NCBI GenBank assembly: GCA_013824385.1
Contig: PNNU01000143.1
Span: forward strand, 1 to 7,823
Source of the DNA: Anaerolinea sp.
GTDB taxonomy: Bacteria > Chloroflexota > Anaerolineae > Anaerolineales > Anaerolineaceae
DNA length: 7,823 bases
Direction: 5' to 3'
Part shown: piece after piece, positions 1 to 6,780 of the stretch
Position numbering within the stretch: position 1 is the first letter of the stretch
How the letters are laid out: the number at the start of each line of letters is the position of its first letter
Made by a program: the position numbers and the translations under genes
Notes under the pieces: model-generated
What the model saw: only the letters and a program-made list of their open reading frames with translations
Told to the model about the DNA's origin: nothing
Database searches by the model: none

Positions 1-245
1 TACCAAAAGCTGTTGATACGATGGATGCACTGATCAAAGGTAACGCTATCGAAGGTGTACAGAATATTGCCCTCAGTGTATTGACTGGTGATGAAGCACT
101 TGCTGGTGATATGGCTTGCGTCTTCCTGCCTGTTGTTCAGGTCACCAAGGAAAATGTCTATGAAGAGATCGTTGTTAGCGGATTCCAACCCTACGACGCA
201 GTCTATCGCGACATCCCCGCGGATCAACTTCCTCCGAAACCATAA
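1..245 (+). CDS. xylF: Sugar (probably D-xylose) ABC transporter substrate-binding protein, C-terminal part only
   Basis: The left edge cuts this gene. Frame 3 is open from base 3 and gives the last 80 residues before a TAA at 243-245. The visible part has a helix followed by a short stretch reading LPVVQVTKENVYEEIVVSGF. A 'PVxxVTKENV' ending of this kind is typical of periplasmic-binding-protein family 4 sugar receptors such as XylF, ChvE and RbsB. Such proteins are exported or lipid-anchored and hand the sugar to the permease, but the signal peptide lies outside the window. The assignment to xylose rests on the downstream ATPase, permease and xylose isomerase genes, not on ligand residues. 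A ChvE-like multi-sugar receptor is an alternative. An in-frame ATG at 21 is internal and is not the start. Confidence 0.75.
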   Translation, partial: PKAVDTMDALIKGNAIEGVQNIALSVLTGDEALAGDMACVFLPVVQVTKENVYEEIVVSGFQPYDAVYRDIPADQLPPKP

Positions 246-281
246 TCGTCCGTGAACAGTAAGTAAGTTAGTGTGTAAAAA

Positions 282-318
282 ACTTCCGCGCTTGGAGCCT
301 TTTATCAGGCGCGGAAGT
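282..318 (+). promoter_or_regulatory. Stem-loop between xylF and xylG
   Basis: The arms acttccgcgc (282-291) and gcgcggaagt (309-318) are perfect complements, giving a 10-bp GC-rich stem with a 17-base loop. On the + strand the stem is followed by an A-rich stretch, not a T-tract, so it is not a classical terminator for xylF. On the minus strand it is followed by six Ts (complement of 277-282), so it could stop antisense transcripts. Between a binding-protein gene and its ATPase gene, such hairpins often protect the upstream mRNA or lower downstream expression, so that the receptor outnumbers the membrane parts. That role is inferred here. The rest of the 200-bp gap (246-445) is AT-rich, and I found no convincing promoter in it. 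Confidence 0.6.
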
Positions 319-433
319 AAAACAAAGAAATTTTAGTGGAAGGGCGTAAGGCTGTTAATACAATTGTTAGAAAACAAATTTATTCAGGTCCAGTTTTTCG
401 CCTTTACATTAAAAATACATCAAAGATCTAAAT

Positions 434-437
434 AGGA
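434..437 (+). promoter_or_regulatory. Ribosome binding site that decides the xylG start
   Basis: AGGA at 434-437 lies 8 bases before ATG at 446 but only 2 bases before the in-frame TTG at 440. The spacing favours the ATG, so the TTG-initiated version with two extra residues is unlikely. Confidence 0.55.
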
Positions 438-445
438 TTTTGCCG

Positions 446-1969
446 ATGGACGAAAATGTTATTCTCGATATTCAACACATAACCAAAGAGTTTCCTGGCG
501 TCGTTGCTTTGAGTGATGTCTGTTTTCAGGTTAAACGTGGAGAGATCCATGGTTTATGTGGTGAAAATGGCGCAGGAAAATCCACGTTAATGAAAATCCT
601 TTCTGGTGTATATCCTCACGGCACCTATGAAGGTGACATTACCTATAATGGAGAGCTTCTTAAGTTGGAAGGAAGCGCAATTCATAAAGCTGCAGAAAAA
701 GGGATTGCGATTGTGTACCAGGAATTAACGCTGGTTCCGGGGATGACGGTGGGTGAGAATATTTTCCTTGGTAAGGAACCTGTCCAACGGGGTTCAATCA
801 ACTGGGATCATGTATATTCTGAAACACAAAAAATCTTGGATGAATATCATCTGGATGTTCACCCCCAGGACATTGTGAAGAACCTGGGTGTCGGAAAAAT
901 GCAGATGACAGAAATTGCAAAAGCGCTTTCAGAAAAGGCTCAGATTTTGATTTTGGATGAGCCGACCAGTGCTTTATCTGAGGCAGAAGTCACCCAATTA
1001 ATGGAAATTCTTCAGACTCTGAAAGCACATGGGGTTACTTGTATTTACATTACCCATAAACTTGAAGAATTCTTTCGTGTCACAGATCAGGTAACAGTTT
1101 TACGGGATGGCAAGGTGGTTACCACCCAGGAAACTAAAAACCTGACGCCTGAAAAGCTGGTTCAATACATGGTTGGCCGGGAGATGAAAGAGCGTTTTCC
1201 GAAAGGAAATCGAATTCCTGGGGACGTGATATTTGAAGTTAATGACTTGCATGCCGAAGATCCAGACAAGGGCAAGGAAGTGCTAAAAGGAGTCACCTTC
1301 GATCTTCGCAAAGGTGAGATTCTGGGGATTGCCGGTTTAATGGGCTCCGGGCGCACTGAGTTGGTTATGACCATATTTGGTGAGTATGCAAAAGTGACGA
1401 GCGGGTCAATGAAGCTGTTTGGAAAAGAAATCACAATTACCAATGGACACTCTGCTATGGAACACGGTATCAGTTTGGTGCCTGAAGACCGAAAACGTCA
1501 TGGTTTGATTCTGATCCAATCCATTTTAAAAAATATTTCGCTGCCAAACCTCGAAAGATTTTCTTCTTTCATGCGCATTGATCAGGATGCTGAACTTGCA
1601 GAAAGTTTAAAATTTGCAAAAGAGCTTGCCATTAAAACCCCCAATTTATTTGTGCCTGCCGAATCACTGTCTGGCGGCAACCAACAGAAAGTGGTTATTT
1701 CAAAGTGGTTAATGTCAGGCCCGAAAATATTGATCATGGATGATCCAACCCGGGGGATTGATGTTGGGGCGAAATTTGAGATTTACAAGCTTATGAACGA
1801 ACTTGCGGAGCAAGGAATTTCCATCATCATGATTTCGAGCGACCTTCAAGAAGTGTTGGGAATGAGTGACAGGATCATGGTGATGTGTCACGGAAGTTCC
1901 AACGGCACGCTTGAGATTAATGAAGCAACTCAAGAACGCATTATGACCATGGCAACGGGCATTTGCTGA
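446..1969 (+). CDS. xylG: D-xylose ABC transporter ATP-binding protein XylG (tandem ATPase domains)
   Basis: This 507-residue cytoplasmic ATPase drives sugar import through XylH. It has the two-domain layout of the RbsA/MglA/XylG family (about 500-515 aa). NBD1 (about 5-245) has Walker A GENGAGKST (39-47), Q-loop Q92, Walker B ILILDE (D171, E172) and switch H204, but its signature is degenerate (LGVGKMQ, 147-153). NBD2 (about 262-500) has a Walker A-like GLMGSGRT (297-304) with Arg in place of Lys. It keeps a canonical signature LSGGNQ (408-413), has Walker B ILIMDD (D432, D433) where Glu is expected at the second position, and Ser replaces the switch His. Phrases such as SGVYPHG, YEG and VPEDRKR closely match E. 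coli XylG as I remember it. The gene lies 30 bp before xylH in the same operon. Specificity for xylose over other monosaccharides is inferred from context. Confidence 0.93.
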   Translation: MDENVILDIQHITKEFPGVVALSDVCFQVKRGEIHGLCGENGAGKSTLMKILSGVYPHGTYEGDITYNGELLKLEGSAIHKAAEKGIAIVYQELTLVPGMTVGENIFLGKEPVQRGSINWDHVYSETQKILDEYHLDVHPQDIVKNLGVGKMQMTEIAKALSEKAQILILDEPTSALSEAEVTQLMEILQTLKAHGVTCIYITHKLEEFFRVTDQVTVLRDGKVVTTQETKNLTPEKLVQYMVGREMKERFPKGNRIPGDVIFEVNDLHAEDPDKGKEVLKGVTFDLRKGEILGIAGLMGSGRTELVMTIFGEYAKVTSGSMKLFGKEITITNGHSAMEHGISLVPEDRKRHGLILIQSILKNISLPNLERFSSFMRIDQDAELAESLKFAKELAIKTPNLFVPAESLSGGNQQKVVISKWLMSGPKILIMDDPTRGIDVGAKFEIYKLMNELAEQGISIIMISSDLQEVLGMSDRIMVMCHGSSNGTLEINEATQERIMTMATGIC

Positions 1970-1999
1970 AGTGAATTAATTTCATTCAAGAGGTGAACA

Positions 2000-3172
2000 A
2001 TGAATTTTTCTGAATTAGGACAACGATTTCGCAAGAATATTCAAACATACATCATCATTATCGCCCTGGTTGCCATTTGGGGAGTATTTGCCATTGTTAC
2101 CAAGGGCGGCTACTTGATGCCGCAGAATATCTCCAACTTGTTCAGGCAGATGACTGTCACAGGTTTTCTTGCAGTGGGCATGGTGCTGGTTATGGTGACG
2201 GGGGGCATTGACCTTTCAGTTGGAAAGCTGGCCGGTTTTGTTTCTGTAATCGCAGCACTTTTCCAGCGCGATGTTTGGTTCAAATTTATACCAAATGAAC
2301 CAGTATTAGCTGCCATCCTGACTGTTTTTGTGGCAATGGTGGTTGGAACCTTGTTTGGTATGTATCAGGCATATATCATTGCCTATTTACGCGTACCGGC
2401 TTTCATTGTGACCCTCGGCGGCATGTTCATACTTAATGGTGGAATTTTGCTTGCAACAGGAGGGCAAACCATCGCCGCGAACCAACCAGGTTTCAGTTAC
2501 ATTGCACAAGGTTATCTTAAACCAACCATCGGATGGATCTTGGGGGTGGGCGTCGTTGCAATCTTGATCGTTATGATGTTTATGAGCCGCAAAACAAAAA
2601 GAAAATATGGATTTGAACTTAAACCGCTCTATCAGGACCTTTTACGCACAGCGTTTTTCTCTCTGCTGGTATTGGTTTATGTTGGTATTGTCAACAAATA
2701 TAACGGTGTCCAGGTTCCGGTGTTGCTGCTTGCTATTACGGCCATTGTTGTCTCCTATATCTCGACAAATACTCGTTTTGGACGCTACGCATATGCCATT
2801 GGAGGAAATAGGGAAGCTGCACGACTCTCGGGTATCAACATTAAAAAGCAACTATTCCTGGTATTTAGTTTGATGGGATTGTTGTCTGGGATCGGTGGTG
2901 TGGTTTTGGCCTCTTACGTGGGTTATGGAACCATTGCAGCAGGGCAAGGGTATGAACTTGATGCCATCGCCAGTTGTGTGCTGGGCGGTACATCCACCCT
3001 GGGAGGTTCGGGTACGATCTTTGGCGCACTGATTGGCGCTTTGATCATGGCAAGCTTGAACACGGGTTTGCAAATGATGAACGTAGCGCCCGCCTGGCAA
3101 TATGTGCTCAGAGGGCTCGTTCTGGTGCTGGCCGTTATCGCGGATGTGTATTTCAAGAAGAGTAACAATTAA
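2000..3172 (+). CDS. xylH: D-xylose ABC transporter permease XylH
   Basis: This is a 390-residue inner-membrane permease of the BPD_transp_2 (RbsC/XylH) family, close to the size of E. coli XylH. Roughly ten hydrophobic segments are visible, at about 17-34, 54-68, 74-90, 102-120, 132-153, 176-195, 215-231, 238-254, 285-307 and 336-384 (the last contains more than one). Diagnostic motifs are GGIDLSVGKLAGF (68-80), RVPAFIVTLGG (131-141), the ATPase-coupling loop AIGGNREAARLSGI (266-279), and DAIASCVLGGTS (321-332). The polar loop near 196-214 (RKTKRKYGFELK) matches the longer central loop seen in XylH-type rather than RbsC-type permeases. GAGGTG at 1990-1995 lies 4 bases before the ATG, a good ribosome binding site. 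The gene is co-directional with xylG upstream and xylA downstream. It likely forms the complex as a homodimer with XylG and receives sugar from XylF. Confidence 0.93.
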   Translation: MNFSELGQRFRKNIQTYIIIIALVAIWGVFAIVTKGGYLMPQNISNLFRQMTVTGFLAVGMVLVMVTGGIDLSVGKLAGFVSVIAALFQRDVWFKFIPNEPVLAAILTVFVAMVVGTLFGMYQAYIIAYLRVPAFIVTLGGMFILNGGILLATGGQTIAANQPGFSYIAQGYLKPTIGWILGVGVVAILIVMMFMSRKTKRKYGFELKPLYQDLLRTAFFSLLVLVYVGIVNKYNGVQVPVLLLAITAIVVSYISTNTRFGRYAYAIGGNREAARLSGINIKKQLFLVFSLMGLLSGIGGVVLASYVGYGTIAAGQGYELDAIASCVLGGTSTLGGSGTIFGALIGALIMASLNTGLQMMNVAPAWQYVLRGLVLVLAVIADVYFKKSNN

Positions 3173-3217
3173 TTGATCCTGGTTCGACAAAAAATTAATG
3201 ATGAAAGAAGACGTGTG

Positions 3218-4384
3218 ATGACAATTTATCAACCTAAACCTGAAGACAAGTTTACTTTTGGCCTCTGGACGGTAGGGAGCCGCGGACGCGATCCCTTCGG
3301 TGCCGAGGTACGCACCGCAAAAACACCAGCCGAATTGGTGTATTTATTGGGCGAAGTTGGGGCTTACGGTGTGAACTTTCACGACAATGATCTGATTCCC
3401 ATTGACGCCACACCCTCTGAAGCTGAAGCCATCAAAAAAGAATTTCGCAAAGCTCTGGCAGATACCGGTCTTAAAGTGCCCATGGCGACCACGAATTTGT
3501 TCTACGACCCTATCTTCAAGGACGGCGCTTTTACCAGCAATGACGCGAAAGTACGTGCCTATGCCTTGCAGAAAACCATGAAAGCCATTGATCTGGGTGC
3601 GGAATTTGGTGCGAAGATCTACGATTTCTGGGGTGGTCGCGAAGGGGTTGAAACAGATTCAAGCAAAAGTGCCGTGGATGCCATCAAGCGCAATCGCGAG
3701 GCGATGAATTTCTTGTGCGAATACGCCATTGAAAACAAGTACGATATGAAATTCGTGCTTGAAGCCAAACCCAATGAACCGCGCGCTGATATCTACAATG
3801 CCACAACCGGGCATATGCTGGCTTTCATCACCACTCTGGACCATCCAGAAATGGTGGGCGTGAATCCCGAAGTAGCCCATGAAACCATGGCTGGATTAAA
3901 CTTCATGCATAACGTGGCGCAAGCCTGGGAAGCCGGTAAGCTCTGGCACATCGATCTGAACGACCAGTATCCCGGGCGCTATGACCAGGACCTGCGCTTT
4001 GGCTCAAGGGATCTTAAAGCTAACTTCTACTTGGTCAAATTCCTCGAGGATGTCAAATACGACGGCTCGAGACATTTCGACGCGCATGCCTATCGAACCG
4101 AAGATTTTGAGGGCGTCAAAGATTTTGCGCGCGGCTGCATGCGCACTTACCTGCTGCTCAAAGACAAAGCTCAACAATTCAATGCGGATAAAGAAGTGCA
4201 AGCCCTCCTGGCTGAAATTAACCAGCAGGATGCATCCATGGCGGGCTACTTTGGTAAATATTCCACAGCCAAAGCGGATGGACTCAAAGCCCAGTCCTTT
4301 GATCGTGCGAAGATTGCCAGCCGCGGTTTGAAGTACGAACGACTCGACCAATTAACCATCGATATTATTACCGGAACTCGCTGA
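3218..4384 (+). CDS. xylA: Xylose isomerase (short, Thermus/actinobacterial type)
   Basis: XylA interconverts D-xylose and D-xylulose in the cytoplasm as a metal-dependent (Mg/Mn/Co) TIM-barrel tetramer. The 388 residues match the short family (about 387-390 aa), not the about 440-aa E. coli type. All key residues are present: H55 in FHDNDLIP, W17, W138, K184 in EAKPNEP, and metal ligands E182, E218, H221 (NPEVAHE), D246, D256, D258 (YDQDLRFG) and D288. [10 protein letters not shown] (287-296) resembles the Thermus FDAHALRTED rather than the Streptomyces FDFKPPRTED. A Pro-to-Ala change at 183 next to the catalytic Lys is mild. I chose ATG 3218 because Thermus and Streptomyces enzymes begin with the same [17 protein letters not shown] block; a TTG at 3173 or GTG at 3215 would add residues with no family counterpart. 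AGAAG at 3206-3210 is a weak ribosome binding site. It follows xylH by 45 bp. Confidence 0.96.
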   Translation: MTIYQPKPEDKFTFGLWTVGSRGRDPFGAEVRTAKTPAELVYLLGEVGAYGVNFHDNDLIPIDATPSEAEAIKKEFRKALADTGLKVPMATTNLFYDPIFKDGAFTSNDAKVRAYALQKTMKAIDLGAEFGAKIYDFWGGREGVETDSSKSAVDAIKRNREAMNFLCEYAIENKYDMKFVLEAKPNEPRADIYNATTGHMLAFITTLDHPEMVGVNPEVAHETMAGLNFMHNVAQAWEAGKLWHIDLNDQYPGRYDQDLRFGSRDLKANFYLVKFLEDVKYDGSRHFDAHAYRTEDFEGVKDFARGCMRTYLLLKDKAQQFNADKEVQALLAEINQQDASMAGYFGKYSTAKADGLKAQSFDRAKIASRGLKYERLDQLTIDIITGTR

Positions 4385-4392
4385 TATTTCGT

Positions 4393-4411
4393 GAAGCCCT
4401 GACCTGGCTTC
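4393..4411 (+). other. Small hairpin after xylA
   Basis: gaagcc (4393-4398) and ggcttc (4406-4411) form a perfect 6-bp stem with a 7-base loop, 8 bases after the xylA stop codon. It has no T-tract. It probably acts with the larger hairpin that follows, or protects the 3' end of the mRNA. Chance occurrence is possible for so short a stem. Confidence 0.4.
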
Positions 4412-4420
4412 AATTGCAGG

Positions 4421-4454
4421 AGGAGGAGGGAACAAGTCTCTCCTCCTTTGGTTT
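4421..4454 (+). terminator. Probable Rho-independent terminator of the xyl operon
   Basis: aggaggaggga (4421-4431) pairs with tctctcctcct (4437-4447) over 11 bp, with a single G-U wobble and a 5-base loop. It is followed by a T-rich tail, ttggttt (4448-4454). The tail is interrupted by two Gs, so termination may be incomplete. It slightly overlaps the 3' end of the convergent minus-strand gene. Read on the minus strand, the hairpin has no T-tract, so it serves the + strand operon. Confidence 0.7.
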
Positions 4455-4983
4455 AAATTTCCGATTGTTTGGCTTTATGTTCAATGGATTGGATGAATTC
4501 GGTTTTTGCATCTGTATACCCCGCCCGGTCTGACCCGAATTCACGCGCGAGTCTGAGTTTGAGTGAGGCATATTCGGTAACAGCGTCAGGATGTGAACGC
4601 AGATAATCTCTGAAGGCGATATGCCTGCGAAAGAATTCACTCTGCGGTTCGACCATGTGCAGATGAAAGGTATCTTCTCCGCGGCGTTGTTTGTATAGGT
4701 ATCGGCGTTCGGGCAAATCCACTTCATATTTCTGAACATAGACATAACCTAAACGTTCCAGCCGATGAACAAAACGCTGTGTATCGGTAAGGCTGTTCAC
4801 CCCAATCAGCATGTCAATGATGGGTTTGGCAGCCAACCCTGGCACGGCCGTACTGCCAATATGCTCAATCTTGGTGATATAGCGGCCAATCACAAATCGG
4901 ATCAGGAAGGCTTCACGGCTGAATTTCTTCTGCCATTCAGGTTGATAAGGTTCGATCACGATCGGAGGAGTGTTTTTTTCCAT
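4453..4983 (-). CDS. GrpB family protein (UPF0157, nucleotidyltransferase-like fold)
   Basis: The 176-residue protein fits the GrpB/UPF0157 family (about 170-180 aa). It shows the opening block VIEPYQPEWQKKF (9-21), then the hallmark EHIGSTAVPGLAAKPIIDM (40-58). In that block, G43-S44 and D57 correspond to the G-S...D pattern of nucleotidyltransferase-fold proteins. HLH (107-109) and FRDYLRSHPDAVTEYASLK (124-142) further match the family. The second acidic residue needed for a classical transferase site is not obvious. The biochemical role is not established; members occur alone or fused to dephospho-CoA kinase. The start ATG (complement of 4981-4983) has only a weak GAGA-like ribosome binding site. 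It is convergent with xylA and divergent from the membrane-protein gene, so it is likely a single-gene unit unrelated to xylose use. Confidence 0.9.
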   Translation of the reverse strand: MEKNTPPIVIEPYQPEWQKKFSREAFLIRFVIGRYITKIEHIGSTAVPGLAAKPIIDMLIGVNSLTDTQRFVHRLERLGYVYVQKYEVDLPERRYLYKQRRGEDTFHLHMVEPQSEFFRRHIAFRDYLRSHPDAVTEYASLKLRLAREFGSDRAGYTDAKTEFIQSIEHKAKQSEI

Positions 4984-4998
4984 GGTTTCTCTTTTTTG

Positions 4999-5014
4999 GC
5001 TGTGACGGCACAGC
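4999..5014. promoter_or_regulatory. Inverted repeat in the divergent promoter region
   Basis: GCTGTG (4999-5004), a 4-base spacer, and CACAGC (5009-5014) form a perfect 6-bp inverted repeat. It lies in the 68-bp gap between two divergent start codons. It could be a regulator's operator or a hairpin in the leader of the minus-strand gene. A TATAAA at 5022-5027 could be a -10 element, but no good -35 sits at the right distance. Its role is inferred from position only. Confidence 0.35.
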
Positions 5015-5051
5015 TATATGTTATAAATAGGCAACTTGAATCTGAGATATT

Positions 5052-6716
5052 ATGATGACTGAATCAAAACCCACCCCTAGATTTTACCCTTTTCTGTTAA
5101 TCCTTTTTGGCTTGATGCTCACTAGCGGGCTGGTAGCCATCTTGCTGATCGGTAGTACATCAAGATACATGCAGGATGATTATTGTTATGCCGCCCTCCT
5201 GCGCGGAAATTTCTGGCAGCAACAGGTGAACGCCTATTTACATGAGACCACCTTTTCGGGCAACCGCTTTTCATTAACCTTTTTCATGGGGATCAGTGAA
5301 CTTTTTGGGCCAACCGCCACCCGCTACGTGCCGGCTTTTATGTTGCTGGCCTGGTTGGACAGCCTGTATTTCTTCATCCGCCAGCTCCCCTGGTTAAATC
5401 ACCAGGATTGGGTCAATCGTTTGGAGGCGTTTATAGTCGCGGAAGTTCTTGTCTTGTTCACTCTGGGTATGGCTCCCAACTGGGTGCAAGTCTATTTCTG
5501 GCGGGCGGGGATGTTCCCTTATTTGGCGCCGTTGGTGACCGGGTCTCTGTTGATGGCATTATTAGCCAAAAGCCTGCCTATGGGCAAGTATCGTTGGATA
5601 TGGTTGACATTGGTTCTCATAACTGCATTTCTTACAGGTGGATTTTCGGAGATTGCAGTTGTGGCAGAGTTGGCCATACTTGGTCTTGGTTTGTGTATCA
5701 TGCTTCTTTATAAGAAGGGAAGAAAGGCGCTCATTCTACCTTTTGGGCTGGCCATTCTTGGGTGTGTTGCGGCAATGGCCTTGATCGTCTTATCCCCCAT
5801 GAACATGCTGCGCTTGCAGAGATCATATAGTGAATCGACACCCATTCTGCAAACCTTGATAAACTCCTTCCAGGGCGGGTTGACCTTCTACCTGGCCACA
5901 CTCTACCGTTCGACGCTGTATTACATTTCTGCCTTGTTAATCTTCACACTGTTAGGGTGGGGGATCAATAAGCGCCTTGATACTTCCGCGTTGCCGTTGA
6001 AACGGTTATTGCTCATGGCAGGCGGGTTAATCCTCGCCGCCTATCTGGTAACCTCAGCGGCCATGGCTCCCGGTTTTTATGCGGAGAACTCCTATCCCAG
6101 TGACCGGGCGCAGATCGTACCGCGTTTTATCAGCTTACTGTTGGCATTAGGGTTGGGCTTTCTGGCGGGGAATGCTTGCGTCGGTGTTAAAAAACGCTGG
6201 CTCTCATCCATTTTATTTGCTCTTCTTGGAGCAGCAGGGCTTTTAGTGATCGCACTCTGGTTTAACGGCATGAAACTGCAGTTCCATCCGCCAACCTATC
6301 CCGAGATGCGCGAATGGGTCAGGGCAAACCAGTGGATCAGTCTCGTGATATTGGTTGGGTCGCTGCTGGTGTCTGTGTTAATTGTCTGGAAGACTGGTAT
6401 CAGATTAAGCCTTTCCATCTGGCTGGTACTGTTGGGCATTCCGGCATTAATCATGGGCGCCAGGTTCTTGGCGGAATATCCGTTGATGCAGCAGCGTGCA
6501 GAATTGTGGGATGGACGCGATGCAGTGATCAGGCAGCAGCAGGCGGTCGGTGAAACGCAATTGGTAGTGCCGGCCATGAACAGCCTGACTGGAATTTTGG
6601 AACTATCTGATTACGAAGGGTTCTGGGTGAACAACTGCGCCGCGTTATATTACGGTGTGGAATCTATAAGCGCTGTAGAGCCGGTGCTGGACCCTGTTCA
6701 ACTTTCCTCACCCTAA
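5052..6716 (+). CDS. Polytopic membrane protein, DUF6056/GT-C glycosyltransferase-like
   Basis: The protein has 554 residues and is rich in membrane segments. Hydrophobic stretches lie near 12-33, 92-110, 125-142, 156-173, 181-196, 200-220, 227-248, 288-303, 316-336, 357-374, 383-403, 428-446 and 453-470. A soluble tail of about 80 residues follows. After the first segment comes RYMQDDYCYAAL (38-49). An acidic pair in the first outer loop is the usual site of the catalytic motif in GT-C glycosyltransferases, and DDYC-type motifs are, as I recall, typical of the DUF6056 group. Other family-like spots are FWRAGMFPYLAPL (149-161) and SPMNMLR (248-254). The tail contains ELWDGRDAVIRQQQAVGET, probably outside the membrane. 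A role in transferring sugars from a lipid carrier is plausible but unproven, and donor and acceptor are unknown. The ribosome binding site is weak (GAG at 5044-5046); ATG 5055 is an alternative start. Confidence 0.8.
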   Translation: MMTESKPTPRFYPFLLILFGLMLTSGLVAILLIGSTSRYMQDDYCYAALLRGNFWQQQVNAYLHETTFSGNRFSLTFFMGISELFGPTATRYVPAFMLLAWLDSLYFFIRQLPWLNHQDWVNRLEAFIVAEVLVLFTLGMAPNWVQVYFWRAGMFPYLAPLVTGSLLMALLAKSLPMGKYRWIWLTLVLITAFLTGGFSEIAVVAELAILGLGLCIMLLYKKGRKALILPFGLAILGCVAAMALIVLSPMNMLRLQRSYSESTPILQTLINSFQGGLTFYLATLYRSTLYYISALLIFTLLGWGINKRLDTSALPLKRLLLMAGGLILAAYLVTSAAMAPGFYAENSYPSDRAQIVPRFISLLLALGLGFLAGNACVGVKKRWLSSILFALLGAAGLLVIALWFNGMKLQFHPPTYPEMREWVRANQWISLVILVGSLLVSVLIVWKTGIRLSLSIWLVLLGIPALIMGARFLAEYPLMQQRAELWDGRDAVIRQQQAVGETQLVVPAMNSLTGILELSDYEGFWVNNCAALYYGVESISAVEPVLDPVQLSSP

Positions 6717-6750
6717 AACATAATGCGCATAGACATTAAATTTAAACTAT

Positions 6751-6777
6751 AAAACGGCTATTAGAGAGGCCGTTTTT
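6751..6777. terminator. Bidirectional Rho-independent terminator
   Basis: aaaacggc (6751-6758) and gccgtttt (6769-6776) form a perfect 8-bp stem with a 10-base loop, and a T run reaches 6777. Four As at the left arm supply a matching T run on the other strand. It sits between the stop codons of two convergent genes, the + strand membrane protein and the minus-strand TetR regulator, and can serve both. Confidence 0.8.
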
Positions 6778-6780
6778 CTA

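Noticed and set aside
336..431. A 31-codon open frame starting at GTG 336 in the xylF-xylG gap
   Set aside because: It has no ribosome binding site and no recognisable sequence, and such short frames are expected by chance in AT-rich spacers.
403..432. A possible promoter (TTTACA, then TCTAAA) just before xylG
   Set aside because: Transcription would begin only a few bases before the start codon and past the ribosome binding site, and the -10 match is poor.
3173..3217. Extension of XylA by 15 residues from a TTG start
   Set aside because: There is no ribosome binding site, and known short-type XylA proteins begin at the position matching ATG 3218.
2852..3232. A 126-codon minus-strand open frame opposite xylH and the xylA start
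   Set aside because: It lies antisense to strongly supported coding sequence, has no family features, and is explained by the codon pattern of xylH.
4004..4351. A 115-codon minus-strand open frame opposite xylA
   Set aside because: It is antisense to a conserved enzyme and has no start signal or recognisable domain.
4410..4745. A 111-codon minus-strand open frame overlapping the GrpB gene
   Set aside because: It shares the strand but uses another frame of a clearly coding gene, and it runs through the xyl terminator hairpin.
4765..5055. A 96-codon + strand open frame reaching the start of the membrane-protein gene
   Set aside because: It is antisense to the GrpB motif region and its composition looks like a shadow. 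Its 4-base overlap with the next start (ATGA) is tempting, but the codons carry no family signal.
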